Shown here: positions 49,558 to 59,402 of the stretch, piece after piece | Layout: the number at the start of each line of letters is the position of its first letter | Numbering within the stretch: position 1 is the stretch's first letter | Position numbers and translations under genes: made by a program | Origin: JACKAQ01 sp965227145 | Lineage (GTDB): Bacteria; Calditrichota; Calditrichia; RBG-13-44-9; J075 | DNA: 64,000 bases | Direction of reading: 5' to 3' | Assembly (NCBI GenBank): GCA_965227145.1 | Contig: OZ245730.1 | Coordinates: forward strand, 1,922,001 to 1,986,000 | Notes under the pieces: generated by a model | What the model was told of the DNA's origin: nothing | The model's input: only the letters and a program-made list of their open reading frames with translations | Database searches by the model: none

Positions 49558-52413
49558 TCAGAATCGCAGATACATGCCAAAGCGATAATGGCGCGGTTGA
49601 TTGGCAACCAGATACACGCCTCGGCTGGTGTTGTACGGATCGTTCTCGTATTCAGTCAGGAAAATGTCGTTTCGCAGATTCCAGTCTTCCGCGGTTTCTT
49701 TATCGCCGAATGCGCGGGAATATGAAAACACACCCTGATTGAGCAAGTTGAACGCTTCGAAATAAAGATTAAACTGCTGTTTCTGAATGACAATCCCTTT
49801 TTCGATGCGCATTTTCCAATCCTTTTCGTTGGGCGTGCGCTGGTTAAATTGCAAGCCCTGACCAGTGTTGTCGAACGTATACGGACGTCCGGTCATGTAT
49901 CGGAAAGTGGTGCTGAATTTCATTCTGCCAAACGGGTGATAGCCCAACACGGTAAAAAAGTCATCTTCATTGGTGTTAAAGCGCAGGTTGAAAACCGCTT
50001 TGTGGGTTCGGTCGAAGTTGAGATACACATCGCCGAGCGCCGGCAGGTTTTCGGTAAATAGTGCGCCGTCTAATCCGGCTTCCTGAAATGTGAGTGGTGC
50101 ATCCAACGTATTCGGGCGATTTGCGGTTGCGGTTTCGTAATTATAGCGAACGTATCCGTTAACGAATCCGCCGGTTTTTTCGAAACTGATGTGGAACCCT
50201 TTGATGTCCGCATATTCCCGGTTGACAAACGTTTGGTAGGAAACATCCTGAAAATCTTTGTAAATCGCATCCTGAATCAAATTGGTGACATCTTTATAAT
50301 ACGCGCTGACATCCAGCCGGATATCCTCGGTGATGCCCTGCACCAAACCAAAATCGTATGAATTGGTTTTCTCCGGTTCCAACAGCGGATTGCCCAAATA
50401 CACAATGCCGTTGCTCGAATTTACCTGATTGTAAAACACCTGGTTAAAGCTGGGACGCTGGGTAAACGTACCATAATTTAGGTGAAAAACAGAGTTTTCG
50501 GAAACGGGGAAAGAAACGCCCACACGCGGTTGAACGATCACTTTCATATCCACATTTTCAACGGCGTCGGGATCGCGGAACGGGGCGTACGGATTTTGAA
50601 AAAAAGTGGTTTTGAGATCGTAAAAATCGACCCGCATACCCGCGTTGGCAATCATGCCGGAAAATTCCATTTTGTCCTGAATAAAAAATGCACCTTCGAT
50701 GGGGAAGTTACGGAAATTCAGGTTCCGGAAGTTGCCGGGTGTGGACAAGCTTTGTTTCATATCCACATTCAGATCGTAATAGGAAAACTGCAATCCGGCT
50801 TTCAGCAGGTTGAAGCGGTTGATCTGGCTGCTCAAACTGGCATCGAGGCTGAAGGTGTGCACTTTTTCATCGCCGTAATCGTCCTCCGGACGACCAACGC
50901 GGTGATTGGATGGCGCTGTGTAATCTACCCAGTTGGTGTTGTTCGAATAATCTTCGATAAATTCGCCGTCATCCAGCAATTCGATGCGTTGTTCGGTGAG
51001 CAAATTCAGCGATTTCATCCGCAAATCCATATATGTCGAATTGCTGAAAACGTGGTTCCAGCTAAACCCGAACTGCTGCGAAACCGAATTCTCTTTGGCG
51101 ATGCTCAGCGTCCGGTCGAACATCCAGCGCAGATACGCGCTGCCGATATCGTTGCGGAACTGGCGATCGTAAATATATTCGAATTTCATTTTATCCGACG
51201 CGCTGAGCTGATACGTGATGTTCCCGACAAACTGGCGATCGATATCCGCCTGAGTGGTCGGAATGACGGGCGAGATAAAATTTTGCCGGGTGGCAAAAAA
51301 GAGCTTCGCTTTGTCCGAAATGGGTCCGCCGGTGGAGAAATCGAGCCGGGTATCGTATCGATTATCGTAATCCATCCCGACGCCGCGAACCGCCTGCATC
51401 CACAAAATTTGCGAAATGCGGGCAACGCGCAGCGAATCCTGATGGGTCAGATTGCGCGGCGGCCACACGTTAAACGGCGGCAAATAGGTCGGTCCGAAAC
51501 CGTAGCTGATATCATACAACGGATTCCCGTCGATCGGGTCCGGTTGCAGCCATTGTTCGAGATCCATCAGCAAATTGTAAAATTGCAAATATTGGGAATC
51601 GTAAATGCTGCCGGCTTTCGGATCGTCGCCAGTTCCTGTCCATGTTTTGTAATACGGCAGGTTGGATGAAATTTCCATCCGGCTGTTCCATTTGTTGCCA
51701 CCTTCTTTGGTGACCATGTTCACCACGCCGGATTGGGCGTTGCCGTATTCCGCGCTGAAACCGCTGGTGTAAACTTCCACCTCCTGCAGCGCCGTTGTGA
51801 TGGGACGAAACGCGCGCGAACGGTTGAGCGGGTTCACAATGCTGCTGCCGCTGACGAGATACAACGCCTCGCCCTCGCGACCACCGCGGAAGTTTTCACC
51901 AACCACATCCGCCTGCAGCGAAAGAATATCCGTCACATCCGTAACACCGGCGATGCTCTGGATTTCGTCAACTGTATAGGATTGTTTGGTGGCGGTAACA
52001 TCTTTTTCAACGCCGAGCGGTTTGTATGCGGTTACCAACACTTCTTCGGCTTCCACAGATTGGGTGGCTAACTGAAAATCCAGCCGGGTGGTTTTGTCCA
52101 CTTCAACCCGCACTTTTTGTTTCACCTGATCCTGGTAACCAACATAAATCACCCGAACGTTGTAAACGCCCGGTCGCAAATTGAGGATGAAAAAGAATCC
52201 GTCCACATCAGATGCGGCGCCGGATGGCGTGTCCAATTCCACAACTTCTTCGCCGTCCCAACGGGATTCGACGACGACGTTAGCGCCAATCAGCGCTTCG
52301 CCGGTTTCGCTATCGGAAATTTTGCCGGAAATTTTACCGGTTTCGCCGGCAAAAATCCCGAGAGATCCGCCCACTAATAGCGCGAGACACCACAAAATTT
52401 TTCGCACTATCAT
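49558..52413 (-). CDS. TonB-dependent outer-membrane receptor (alginate locus)
   Basis: A 951-residue protein: signal peptide (to about residue 22, GSLGIFAG), CarboxypepD-regulatory-like domain (about 26-118, GKISDSETGEALIGANVVV), plug (about 125-245, with NFRGGREGEALYLVSGSSIV) and a beta-barrel ending RFGMYLRF, with the terminal Phe usual for outer-membrane proteins. It is related to the receptor at 5242 but clearly diverged. An energised importer, presumably for alginate oligosaccharides that then reach the TRAP system. The kduD gene ends 55 bases upstream. No SusD or TonB/ExbBD genes are present. Confidence 0.92.
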   Translation of the reverse strand: MIVRKILWCLALLVGGSLGIFAGETGKISGKISDSETGEALIGANVVVESRWDGEEVVELDTPSGAASDVDGFFFILNLRPGVYNVRVIYVGYQDQVKQKVRVEVDKTTRLDFQLATQSVEAEEVLVTAYKPLGVEKDVTATKQSYTVDEIQSIAGVTDVTDILSLQADVVGENFRGGREGEALYLVSGSSIVNPLNRSRAFRPITTALQEVEVYTSGFSAEYGNAQSGVVNMVTKEGGNKWNSRMEISSNLPYYKTWTGTGDDPKAGSIYDSQYLQFYNLLMDLEQWLQPDPIDGNPLYDISYGFGPTYLPPFNVWPPRNLTHQDSLRVARISQILWMQAVRGVGMDYDNRYDTRLDFSTGGPISDKAKLFFATRQNFISPVIPTTQADIDRQFVGNITYQLSASDKMKFEYIYDRQFRNDIGSAYLRWMFDRTLSIAKENSVSQQFGFSWNHVFSNSTYMDLRMKSLNLLTEQRIELLDDGEFIEDYSNNTNWVDYTAPSNHRVGRPEDDYGDEKVHTFSLDASLSSQINRFNLLKAGLQFSYYDLNVDMKQSLSTPGNFRNLNFRNFPIEGAFFIQDKMEFSGMIANAGMRVDFYDLKTTFFQNPYAPFRDPDAVENVDMKVIVQPRVGVSFPVSENSVFHLNYGTFTQRPSFNQVFYNQVNSSNGIVYLGNPLLEPEKTNSYDFGLVQGITEDIRLDVSAYYKDVTNLIQDAIYKDFQDVSYQTFVNREYADIKGFHISFEKTGGFVNGYVRYNYETATANRPNTLDAPLTFQEAGLDGALFTENLPALGDVYLNFDRTHKAVFNLRFNTNEDDFFTVLGYHPFGRMKFSTTFRYMTGRPYTFDNTGQGLQFNQRTPNEKDWKMRIEKGIVIQKQQFNLYFEAFNLLNQGVFSYSRAFGDKETAEDWNLRNDIFLTEYENDPYNTSRGVYLVANQPRHYRFGMYLRF

Positions 52414-52468
52414 AAACTGTCCTCCCGGTTATGTTGAAAACACATTGAAATTGACCTCTGTTTATGGG

Positions 52469-53221
52469 TTAACGCGCCATCCACCCGCCGTCCACGGTGA
52501 GCAAATGCCCGTTTACATAATCTGATGCTTTTGATGCGAGAAAAATAGCCACACCCGCCAGATCCGCCGGTGTTCCCCAACGTTCCGCCGGAATTCGCGC
52601 GCTGATTGCGCTGTTCCGTTCCGGATTTTCCCGCAGCGCTTTGGTGTTGTCCGTAACCATGTATCCGGGCGCAATAGCGTTGATGCAAATGCCGTCTTTC
52701 GCCCATTCGTTTGCCAAAGCTTTGGTAATTTGCGCGACCGCACCTTTGCTGGCCGCATACGACGGCACGGTAATGCCGCCGGAAAAACTGAGCAGCGAAG
52801 CGATGTTGATAATTTTACCATAATTCCGTTTCATCATATCGCGAGCACAAAGCTGGCTCAAAAAAAACACGGTTTTGGCATTCAGATCCATCACATCGTC
52901 CCAATCTTTTTCTGAGAAATCGATAGCCGGTGTGCGGCGAATAATGCCGGCGTTGTTGACCAAAATATCCACTTTGCCGAAATTCTCCAGCGTGGTGTTA
53001 ACCACCTGTTCCATCACTGCCATTTGGGAAAGATCGCCGTGCAACGTGAGCACTTTGCGACCCATTTTGCGAATTTGCGATGCAACGTCGTCCCGCTCGC
53101 GGTGATCAACCAGCACAATATCTGCGCCGGCGCTGGCAAGCCCCAACGACATTCCGGAACCTAAACCGGTGCTGCCACCGGTTACAATTGCTGTTTTTCC
53201 TGATAAATCAAACCAATTCAT
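52469..53221 (-). CDS. kduD: 2-dehydro-3-deoxy-D-gluconate 5-dehydrogenase (SDR)
   Basis: 250 residues from the ATG at 53221 (MNWFDLSGKTAIVTGGSTGL). Classical SDR features: TGGSTGLGSGM (cofactor loop), NNAGIIRR, Ser in INIASLLSFSGG, YAASK (Tyr/Lys) and APGYMVTDNT. F-L-GK start, length and the GYMVTDNTKALR block match KduD, which interconverts 2,5-diketo-3-deoxygluconate (DKII) and KDG. With kduI at the right edge this gives the isomerase/dehydrogenase route from DEH to KDG. A second SDR at 60834 may do the same job in one step. Confidence 0.88.
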   Translation of the reverse strand: MNWFDLSGKTAIVTGGSTGLGSGMSLGLASAGADIVLVDHRERDDVASQIRKMGRKVLTLHGDLSQMAVMEQVVNTTLENFGKVDILVNNAGIIRRTPAIDFSEKDWDDVMDLNAKTVFFLSQLCARDMMKRNYGKIINIASLLSFSGGITVPSYAASKGAVAQITKALANEWAKDGICINAIAPGYMVTDNTKALRENPERNSAISARIPAERWGTPADLAGVAIFLASKASDYVNGHLLTVDGGWMAR

Positions 53222-53245
53222 AATAGTCACATTTTGTTTAAATAC

Positions 53246-53277
53246 CGCGTCGCTGCCAACCGTGCGGCAGCGACGCG
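53246..53277 (-). terminator. Hairpin terminator after the 1418-residue beta-helix gene
   Basis: A perfect 12-bp stem (53246-53257 with 53266-53277, arms CGCGTCGCTGCC) with an 8-base loop lies between the stop of the large beta-helix gene and kduD. On the - strand it is followed by GTATTTAAAC, a weak U tract. It probably trims or stabilises the upstream message. Confidence 0.65.
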
Positions 53278-53295
53278 ATGAATGGAAAATTCAGA

Positions 53296-56200
53296 TTATT
53301 TCATCAAAATCATTTTCTGGATTTTTACAAAATTGTCAGCTTCGAAACGGTAAATGTAAATGCCTGTGGCAACGGAATTGCCCAGATCATTTCTGCCATC
53401 CCACGCTAATTTGTAAAATCCGGGTTCGAACGATTGATTGGCGAGTGTGCGCACTTTCTGTCCGAGAATGTTGTAAACCACCAGCGAAACAACGCTCGAC
53501 TTCGGCACCTGGAAATTGAAATTGGTGCTCGGGTTAAACGGGTTCGGGTAGTTCGGGCTGATGTCGAACACTTTCGGCAGCGCCGAATCGTCATCGATGC
53601 CAACCATCAGTTTGAAGATAGCTGTAACGGATTTGTGCGCATCCATCGTCAGCGAATCCGGGTTGTTGTTGCCGGTGAGATCGCCGCTCCATTCCAGAAA
53701 TTCCCAATTGGCTTCCGGAATTGCGGTTAACGTGACCACCGTTCCCGGATCGTAGGTTAAGCCAATCGGCGGAGGACTGAGGGTCACGCTGCCGGAATCG
53801 ACAACTGCAACCGTCAACGAAACGGTAACCGGTGTGTTGGTTGCCCAGTTCAAATCGCCGATGGCTTCGCCGTCCGAGCCAAGCCCGTACAGGTGCGAAG
53901 TGGGCAGCAGGGTGTAGTTCAGGCTGTCTGCGGCTTCGTATTGCGGATCGATGCCATACAAAAATTCCTCGGCAACGGTTGCGCCTTTGGTGCCCTTGAT
54001 TTCCACTGGCAGCACGTTGAAGGTATCGATGTGGGTAATTGTGGAGCCGTTACCCTGAATTTCCATGATATCCCCATCGCGACCGTGACCGGATTGGCGA
54101 CTGTTGGAAACGATGATATCGCGAACCACTGCGCCGCCGCTGTTTTTCAGGAAAAATACCCGGGTAGCGGAATTGTTGATGGTGATGTGCTCGAGAATTA
54201 CCGGCGCATCGGCGGTCAGCGTATCGAGATCGGAGTAGTAACGGACGCACTCCGCATCGATATTTGTGAAAGAGCAGTTGCGGATAATCAGCGAATCCAG
54301 CGCGCGATCGGTCACATATTTTTCCGTTTCGGAGATGCGGATCGCTTCGTAACCGAAGTTGTCGAAGGTGCAATCTTCAAAACGAATGGTTCCGGCAACC
54401 AGATCGACATCCAGTTTGATGGCGTGGCCGTCTGCCAGCGGGTTGTTCAATTCATAGAAATTTTTGAAATCGACATCGATTGCGGTGACATTTGTGCCGG
54501 TGCGAACGGAGTCGCTGCCGGTGTAATGCCGCAGGCGAATGCCATATTTCATACCATAGCTGAGCGGATGTGCCCCATCGACCACCACGCCGCGCAGATA
54601 AAAATCATCGAAAACGCGGAACACATCGAGATTAGCGTGTTCGGGATCGCTGTGGGTGATAATGGGTTTTTCCGCCAAGCCGTCGGCAGCGACAATTGCG
54701 AGCGGTTTCAAAATCGCCACGTCGGAAGTGCTGTAAGAGGTGTAAACCCCGCCGCTGGTCACCAGCCGGATGGTATCGACAGATGCGTTGTTGTTGGCAA
54801 ATTCGACCGCGTCACGCAAATCCCAGGTGGTGTCGATTTCCAGAACGTGGTTGGGTACCACAATTTCCTGGAAAACGGCGGATACGGCTTTATCGCCATC
54901 CATTAAAACGGTTTCCGGATTGGTGGCGGTTGCCACATCGCCCTGCCATTCGACAAATTCCCAGCCGAGTGCGGCTTCTGCGGTCAGCGTAACGACGGTG
55001 CTGCTGTCGTATGTGCCCAAAATCGGTTCGGGATCGAGCAAAATTGCGCCCTGCCCGACGGTGTCGAGTGTAAGCGTGTATTGGGTGAAAATGCTCGCAA
55101 AGCTGGCGGTAACCTGCATATTGGAATCGACCGCCACGGTGATCGGATTTTGGGTATCGTTTACATCGCCGAACCATTCCACAAATTCCCAATTGGGACG
55201 GGCGGTTGCGGTGATGGTTACCATTGTGCCCTGATCGTATGTGCCGTTTTCCGGTTCCGGATCGAGCGTCACAAAACCCAAACCGAGCGTGTCAACTGTC
55301 AGCGTAACTTGCGGCGCGTTGCTCACAAATGTGGCAATCACATCCTGATCGCTGTTCATCGTGATGTTCACGGGGTTGGCGTTCGGCGGGAAAACGTTGC
55401 CGGTCCATTGCGAAAAATCGTATCCGGGACCGGGAATTGCGGTCATCGTAACCACCGTTCCGGGATTGTAAATGCCGCCGGACGGATCGAGCGTAACTGT
55501 CCCGTTTCCAACGGTTTGGATATTCAAATAAACTTGCGAAGGCAACACTTCCCAACGCAAATCACCCATTGCGCGACCGTCATCGGCGGCGAGGCGTGCC
55601 GGTGAGGTTGCACCGAGGCGATAGTCATTTTCGGTCGGATTGTTGTATAACGGATCGTCGCCGATCATCCCGCTGCCAACGCTGGAGGTGCCGTTGGTTT
55701 TCACCGGGAAAACGTTGAACGTATCGCTGAAAGAAATGGTTGAGTTGCCATACAATTCAACCGAAGTGCCCTGCGCACCGCCCTGATTGGTGAAAATCGA
55801 GTTTTTGATTTCCACATCGGTAACGTCGCGGGGATAAACCATGCGTTTGTTTTCGGCATAGCTGATCGAGTCGAACGTGCAGTGATTGATGCGCACCACC
55901 GGATCGCTGAATTCGATGTAAATCGCTTCGCGCCCGATGCGCGTAAAAGTACAGTTGTCCACTTCGACGTATCCGATGTTCGGTCCGCCGGCGGAAGTGC
56001 TTTCGCGGAGGAGCAACCCTTCGTTGCGGGCTTCGTCGAGAATGCTGCGGCGCAAAATAATTGAATCGGCGGAAGTGTTGGCGTGCGCTTTCACAATCGC
56101 TTCGGTGAAATGGCGCATCACGCAGTCTTCAATTTTCAATTGAAAGCGGATGGAATCCGCCGGTGTGTTGATATCCTGCGACCGCACCGCGTTTTTGGCG

Positions 56201-57552
56201 TGCGCGGTGGTGCTGCCGTCGATGCTGCCATCGAGATACAGCCCCTGCAGGAACAGCTCGCCGCCGGCCTGAATTTCGAACAACCGTGCGCTGGATGCGG
56301 CAGCGTTCGTATTTCGAACGACGGGCATTTGCGCCAAACCTTCGGCTGCGCGAATGGTTAACTTCTTGTTTACAATAATCTTATCTGTGTCGGATGTGCT
56401 ATACAATCCGCCGCTGGTGATCAATTCAATGATGTCGCCATCGGCAGCCCCATCGATTGCAGCCTGAATGGTACCATCGCCGGCCGGTATTTTGTGCACT
56501 ACCGGATCGTTGATGGTGGGGTCCCAACGTCTGTCGCCCATCGATGTGCCGTCATCTGCGGCGCCGATCAGCGGGGAGTTGTCGTCGAGTGTGTAATCGT
56601 TATTTGCCGGATCAAGATAAAGCGGATCTTCGTTCAGCATTCCTGCGCCAACGCTGGAGGAGCCGTTGGTTTTCACCGGGAAAACGTTGAACGTATCGCT
56701 GAAAGAAATGGTTGAGTTGCCATACAATTCAACCGAAGTGCCCTGCGCACCGCCCTGATTGGTGAAAATCGAGTTTTTGATTTCCACATCGGTAACGTCG
56801 CGGGGATAAACCATGCGTTTGTTTTCGGCATAGCTGATCGAATCGAACGTGCAGTGATTGATGCGCACCACCGGATCGCTGAATTCGATGTAAATCGCTT
56901 CGCGCCCGATGCGCGTAAAGGTGCAGTTGTCCACTTCGACGTATCCGATATTCGGACCGCCGGCGGAAGTGCTTTCGCGGAGGAGCAACCCTTCGTTGCG
57001 GGCTTCGTCGAGAATGCTGCGGCGCAGAATAATCGAATCTGCGGAAGTGTTGGCGTGCGCTTTCACAATCGCTTCGGTGAAATGGCGCATCACGCAGTCT
57101 TCAATTTTCAACTGGAAGCGGATGGAATCCGCCGGTGTGTTGATATCCTGTGACCGCACCGCATTTTTGGCGTGCGCGGTGGTGCTGCCGTCGATGCTGC
57201 CATCGAGATACAGCCCCTGCAGGAACAGCTCGCCGCCGGCCTGAATTTCGAACAATCGCGCGCTGGATGCGGCAGCGTTCGTATTCCGAACGACGGGCAT
57301 TTGCGCCAAACCTTCGGCTGCGCGAATGGTTAACTTCTTGTTTACAATAATCTTATCTGTGTCGGGTGTGCTATACAATCCGCCACCGTCCACCAGTTCG
57401 AGAATGTCGCCATCGGCGGCAAGGTCAATCGCTGCCTGAATGGTACCGTCGCCGGCGCTCACCGGAGTGACGGTTTGAGCAACGGCGGAGCCAATCATCA
57501 ACAGAACGGAAAGGCTTGCCCAATAGCAAAGCTTGGTAACCATCTTCATCAT
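53296..57552 (-). CDS. Giant secreted beta-helix protein with duplicated module, InlB-like repeats and T9SS sorting domain
   Basis: 1418 residues after an AGGAGG box. Order: signal peptide (to about 26); two near-identical 324-residue beta-helix modules (about 31-354 and 355-678, each opening GDGTIQAAID); three InlB B-repeat-like units of about 75 residues (about 690-920, with WEFVEWFGDV-type cores); a third beta-helix (about 925-1240) related to the protein at 43191; a fourth InlB-like unit (about 1245-1320); and an FlgD-like sorting domain (NYPNPFNPSTNFNFQVP). No catalytic residues are certain. It looks like a surface adhesin or glycan-binding scaffold, placed between the TRAP genes and kduD. 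Confidence 0.82.
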   Translation of the reverse strand: MMKMVTKLCYWASLSVLLMIGSAVAQTVTPVSAGDGTIQAAIDLAADGDILELVDGGGLYSTPDTDKIIVNKKLTIRAAEGLAQMPVVRNTNAAASSARLFEIQAGGELFLQGLYLDGSIDGSTTAHAKNAVRSQDINTPADSIRFQLKIEDCVMRHFTEAIVKAHANTSADSIILRRSILDEARNEGLLLRESTSAGGPNIGYVEVDNCTFTRIGREAIYIEFSDPVVRINHCTFDSISYAENKRMVYPRDVTDVEIKNSIFTNQGGAQGTSVELYGNSTISFSDTFNVFPVKTNGSSSVGAGMLNEDPLYLDPANNDYTLDDNSPLIGAADDGTSMGDRRWDPTINDPVVHKIPAGDGTIQAAIDGAADGDIIELITSGGLYSTSDTDKIIVNKKLTIRAAEGLAQMPVVRNTNAAASSARLFEIQAGGELFLQGLYLDGSIDGSTTAHAKNAVRSQDINTPADSIRFQLKIEDCVMRHFTEAIVKAHANTSADSIILRRSILDEARNEGLLLRESTSAGGPNIGYVEVDNCTFTRIGREAIYIEFSDPVVRINHCTFDSISYAENKRMVYPRDVTDVEIKNSIFTNQGGAQGTSVELYGNSTISFSDTFNVFPVKTNGTSSVGSGMIGDDPLYNNPTENDYRLGATSPARLAADDGRAMGDLRWEVLPSQVYLNIQTVGNGTVTLDPSGGIYNPGTVVTMTAIPGPGYDFSQWTGNVFPPNANPVNITMNSDQDVIATFVSNAPQVTLTVDTLGLGFVTLDPEPENGTYDQGTMVTITATARPNWEFVEWFGDVNDTQNPITVAVDSNMQVTASFASIFTQYTLTLDTVGQGAILLDPEPILGTYDSSTVVTLTAEAALGWEFVEWQGDVATATNPETVLMDGDKAVSAVFQEIVVPNHVLEIDTTWDLRDAVEFANNNASVDTIRLVTSGGVYTSYSTSDVAILKPLAIVAADGLAEKPIITHSDPEHANLDVFRVFDDFYLRGVVVDGAHPLSYGMKYGIRLRHYTGSDSVRTGTNVTAIDVDFKNFYELNNPLADGHAIKLDVDLVAGTIRFEDCTFDNFGYEAIRISETEKYVTDRALDSLIIRNCSFTNIDAECVRYYSDLDTLTADAPVILEHITINNSATRVFFLKNSGGAVVRDIIVSNSRQSGHGRDGDIMEIQGNGSTITHIDTFNVLPVEIKGTKGATVAEEFLYGIDPQYEAADSLNYTLLPTSHLYGLGSDGEAIGDLNWATNTPVTVSLTVAVVDSGSVTLSPPPIGLTYDPGTVVTLTAIPEANWEFLEWSGDLTGNNNPDSLTMDAHKSVTAIFKLMVGIDDDSALPKVFDISPNYPNPFNPSTNFNFQVPKSSVVSLVVYNILGQKVRTLANQSFEPGFYKLAWDGRNDLGNSVATGIYIYRFEADNFVKIQKMILMK
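55679..57390. repeat. 972-bp in-frame tandem duplication (near-identical cores)
   Basis: DNA from about 55679-56420 recurs at 56651-57390, offset exactly 972 bases (324 codons) at both ends I checked. The copies differ by only a handful of mostly synonymous changes, so the duplication is recent or kept uniform by gene conversion. It lies inside the 1418-residue gene. Confidence 0.9.
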
Positions 57553-57595
57553 TAAGGTCCTCCTGTGGATTATTAAATTGAATAAATTTTCTCTA

Positions 57596-58891
57596 TTAAA
57601 ACCCGAACCAGCGCGGTAATGCCAGCGTCAGTTCCGGGATTGAAACGATCAGAATAAGTGCGAAAATCATTGCGGCATACATTGGAAGCAACGGTTTCAC
57701 GATTTCAGTGAGCGATACTTTGGCGACGCCGCAACCAACGAACAGCACGGTGCCGACCGGCGGTGTGCACAATCCGATGCACAAATTCAGCACCATCATG
57801 ATGCCGAACAGCAGCGGATCGATGCCGATGGTTTGGGCAACCGGCAGAAAAACCGGTGTAAAAATGAGAATCGCCGGAGTCATGTCCATAAATGTGCCGA
57901 CGATGAGCAGTACCAGATTCATAATCAATAAAATGACCAGCTTGTTTTCGCTGAGCGCCAGCAGCGTTGTGGTAATGTTTTGGGGAATATTTTCATATGA
58001 CAGCACCCACGAGAGCGCCATCGATGTGCCGATCAGCAGCATCACCACCGCGGTGGTTCCGGCGGATTCCAGCAAAATGGATTCGAGGTCGGAAAATTTC
58101 ACTTCGCGATAAACGAACATCGCCAAAACCAATGCGTAAATCACTGCAATTGCAGCAGCTTCTGTCGCCGTAAAAATTCCCGCGACGATGCCGCCGATGA
58201 CGATAAAAATCAGCGTGAGGCTGAGCAACGCATCGACCAGACGGCGCCCGACTTCACCCGCAGAAACCCGTTCGCCGCGACCGTAGCCTTCTTTTTTGGC
58301 GATAAACGCGGCAACAGCCATCAGCGCCAAACCGAGAATTGTGCCGGGAATATATCCGGCGATAAATAACGCGCCAATCGACACGCCGCCGCTCGCCAGC
58401 GAATAAATAATCAGCACATTGCTCGGCGGGATGATCAGTCCGGTGGTTGCGGAAGTGACGTTTACCGCCGCGCTGAAACCCGGATCGTAGCCGTTTTCCA
58501 CCATTCGCGGATGCATAAATGAGCCGATCGCCGCCGCAGATGCCACCGCCGAACCGGAGATCGCACCGAACAGCATCGACGAAATAATGTTCACCAGTGC
58601 CAGCCCGCCGGGAAACGACCCGACCAGCGCTTTGGCAAATTCCACCAGTCTTTTGGCGAGTCCGCCCCGCGCCATCAGCGTTCCGGAAAGGATAAAAAAG
58701 GGAATCGCCAGCAGCGTAAATTTGTCCAAACCTGTGGCAACCCGTTGCGCGATGGTGCTCACCGCCGGCGTAAAATCCACATTTACCATCAGCGTCAGCA
58801 TCGTTGAAAGCCCGATGCTCACGGCAATCGGCACGTTCAGCATCAGCAGAACCGCAAAACTGGCAACCAGAATGAAAACGTCAATAGTCAT
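57596..58891 (-). CDS. dctM: TRAP transporter large permease (DctM family)
   Basis: 431 residues with about 12 hydrophobic segments and DctM features: N-terminal LLMLNVPIAVSIGLS, FFILSGTLMARGGLAKR, ISGSAVASAAAIGSFMHPRM, TTGLIIPPSNVLIIYSLASG, and LCIGLCTPPVGTVLFVGCGV. It is the ion-coupled permease of a tripartite transporter with the proteins at 58935 and 59399. Related systems in uronate loci import DEH, KDG or unsaturated oligo-uronates; that substrate is inferred. The three genes run in the order P, Q, M. Confidence 0.95.
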   Translation of the reverse strand: MTIDVFILVASFAVLLMLNVPIAVSIGLSTMLTLMVNVDFTPAVSTIAQRVATGLDKFTLLAIPFFILSGTLMARGGLAKRLVEFAKALVGSFPGGLALVNIISSMLFGAISGSAVASAAAIGSFMHPRMVENGYDPGFSAAVNVTSATTGLIIPPSNVLIIYSLASGGVSIGALFIAGYIPGTILGLALMAVAAFIAKKEGYGRGERVSAGEVGRRLVDALLSLTLIFIVIGGIVAGIFTATEAAAIAVIYALVLAMFVYREVKFSDLESILLESAGTTAVVMLLIGTSMALSWVLSYENIPQNITTTLLALSENKLVILLIMNLVLLIVGTFMDMTPAILIFTPVFLPVAQTIGIDPLLFGIMMVLNLCIGLCTPPVGTVLFVGCGVAKVSLTEIVKPLLPMYAAMIFALILIVSIPELTLALPRWFGF

Positions 58892-58934
58892 ATGCTTATC
58901 GAGGTTAAGTTACTGTTTTTTATTTTATTACAGA

Positions 58935-59402
58935 CTAATCTTCGGGATAAACCAACGCATCAATTGCGTAATAAATCATCAACATCCCGCTGATGGGAAT
59001 AACGGTGTACACATATCCAACCGGCACTTTAAACGCCGCCGAAAGCTGGTTCAGATACAGCGTTGTGTAAACCAATCGCGATCCGCCGTAAACAAAAACA
59101 ATTACGGCAAATGCGATAACTGCAGTATAAATAATAAGTTGCGAAACGGTTTTTGCGCGACCTTCCAATTTGCGGGTCAAAATATCGATTCCCAAATGCG
59201 CGCGGTTTCGTAACGCCCAGGCAGCACCAAGCAAACTGATCCAGATCAGCAGATAGGTCGAAAGTTCCTCTGTGTACGAGCTGGGACTGTTGAGGATATA
59301 ACGGGTGATCACCTGCCACGTTACCACGATGACCATCAGCGCCATCAGCCACACCAGAATTTTTTTCAGCATTGCATCAATCAGTTGGGTAAATCGTTTC
59401 AT
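58935..59402 (-). CDS. dctQ: TRAP transporter small permease (DctQ family)
   Basis: 155 residues with four hydrophobic helices and the DctQ signature region YTEELSTYLLIWISLLGAAW followed by LRNRAHLGIDIL. It bridges the binding protein and DctM in the inner membrane. The start overlaps the stop of the binding-protein gene by 4 bases (59399-59402); the DctM start follows 43 bases after its stop. Confidence 0.94.
   Translation of the reverse strand: MKRFTQLIDAMLKKILVWLMALMVIVVTWQVITRYILNSPSSYTEELSTYLLIWISLLGAAWALRNRAHLGIDILTRKLEGRAKTVSQLIIYTAVIAFAVIVFVYGGSRLVYTTLYLNQLSAAFKVPVGYVYTVIPISGMLMIYYAIDALVYPED

Noticed and set aside
50482..51669. 395-codon + strand open frame opposite the alginate-side TonB receptor
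   Set aside because: Antisense shadow of a clear receptor gene; composition typical of reverse translation.
53893..54906. 337-codon + strand open frame opposite the 1418-residue beta-helix gene
   Set aside because: Antisense shadow; repeat and InlB-like structure is only coherent on the - strand.
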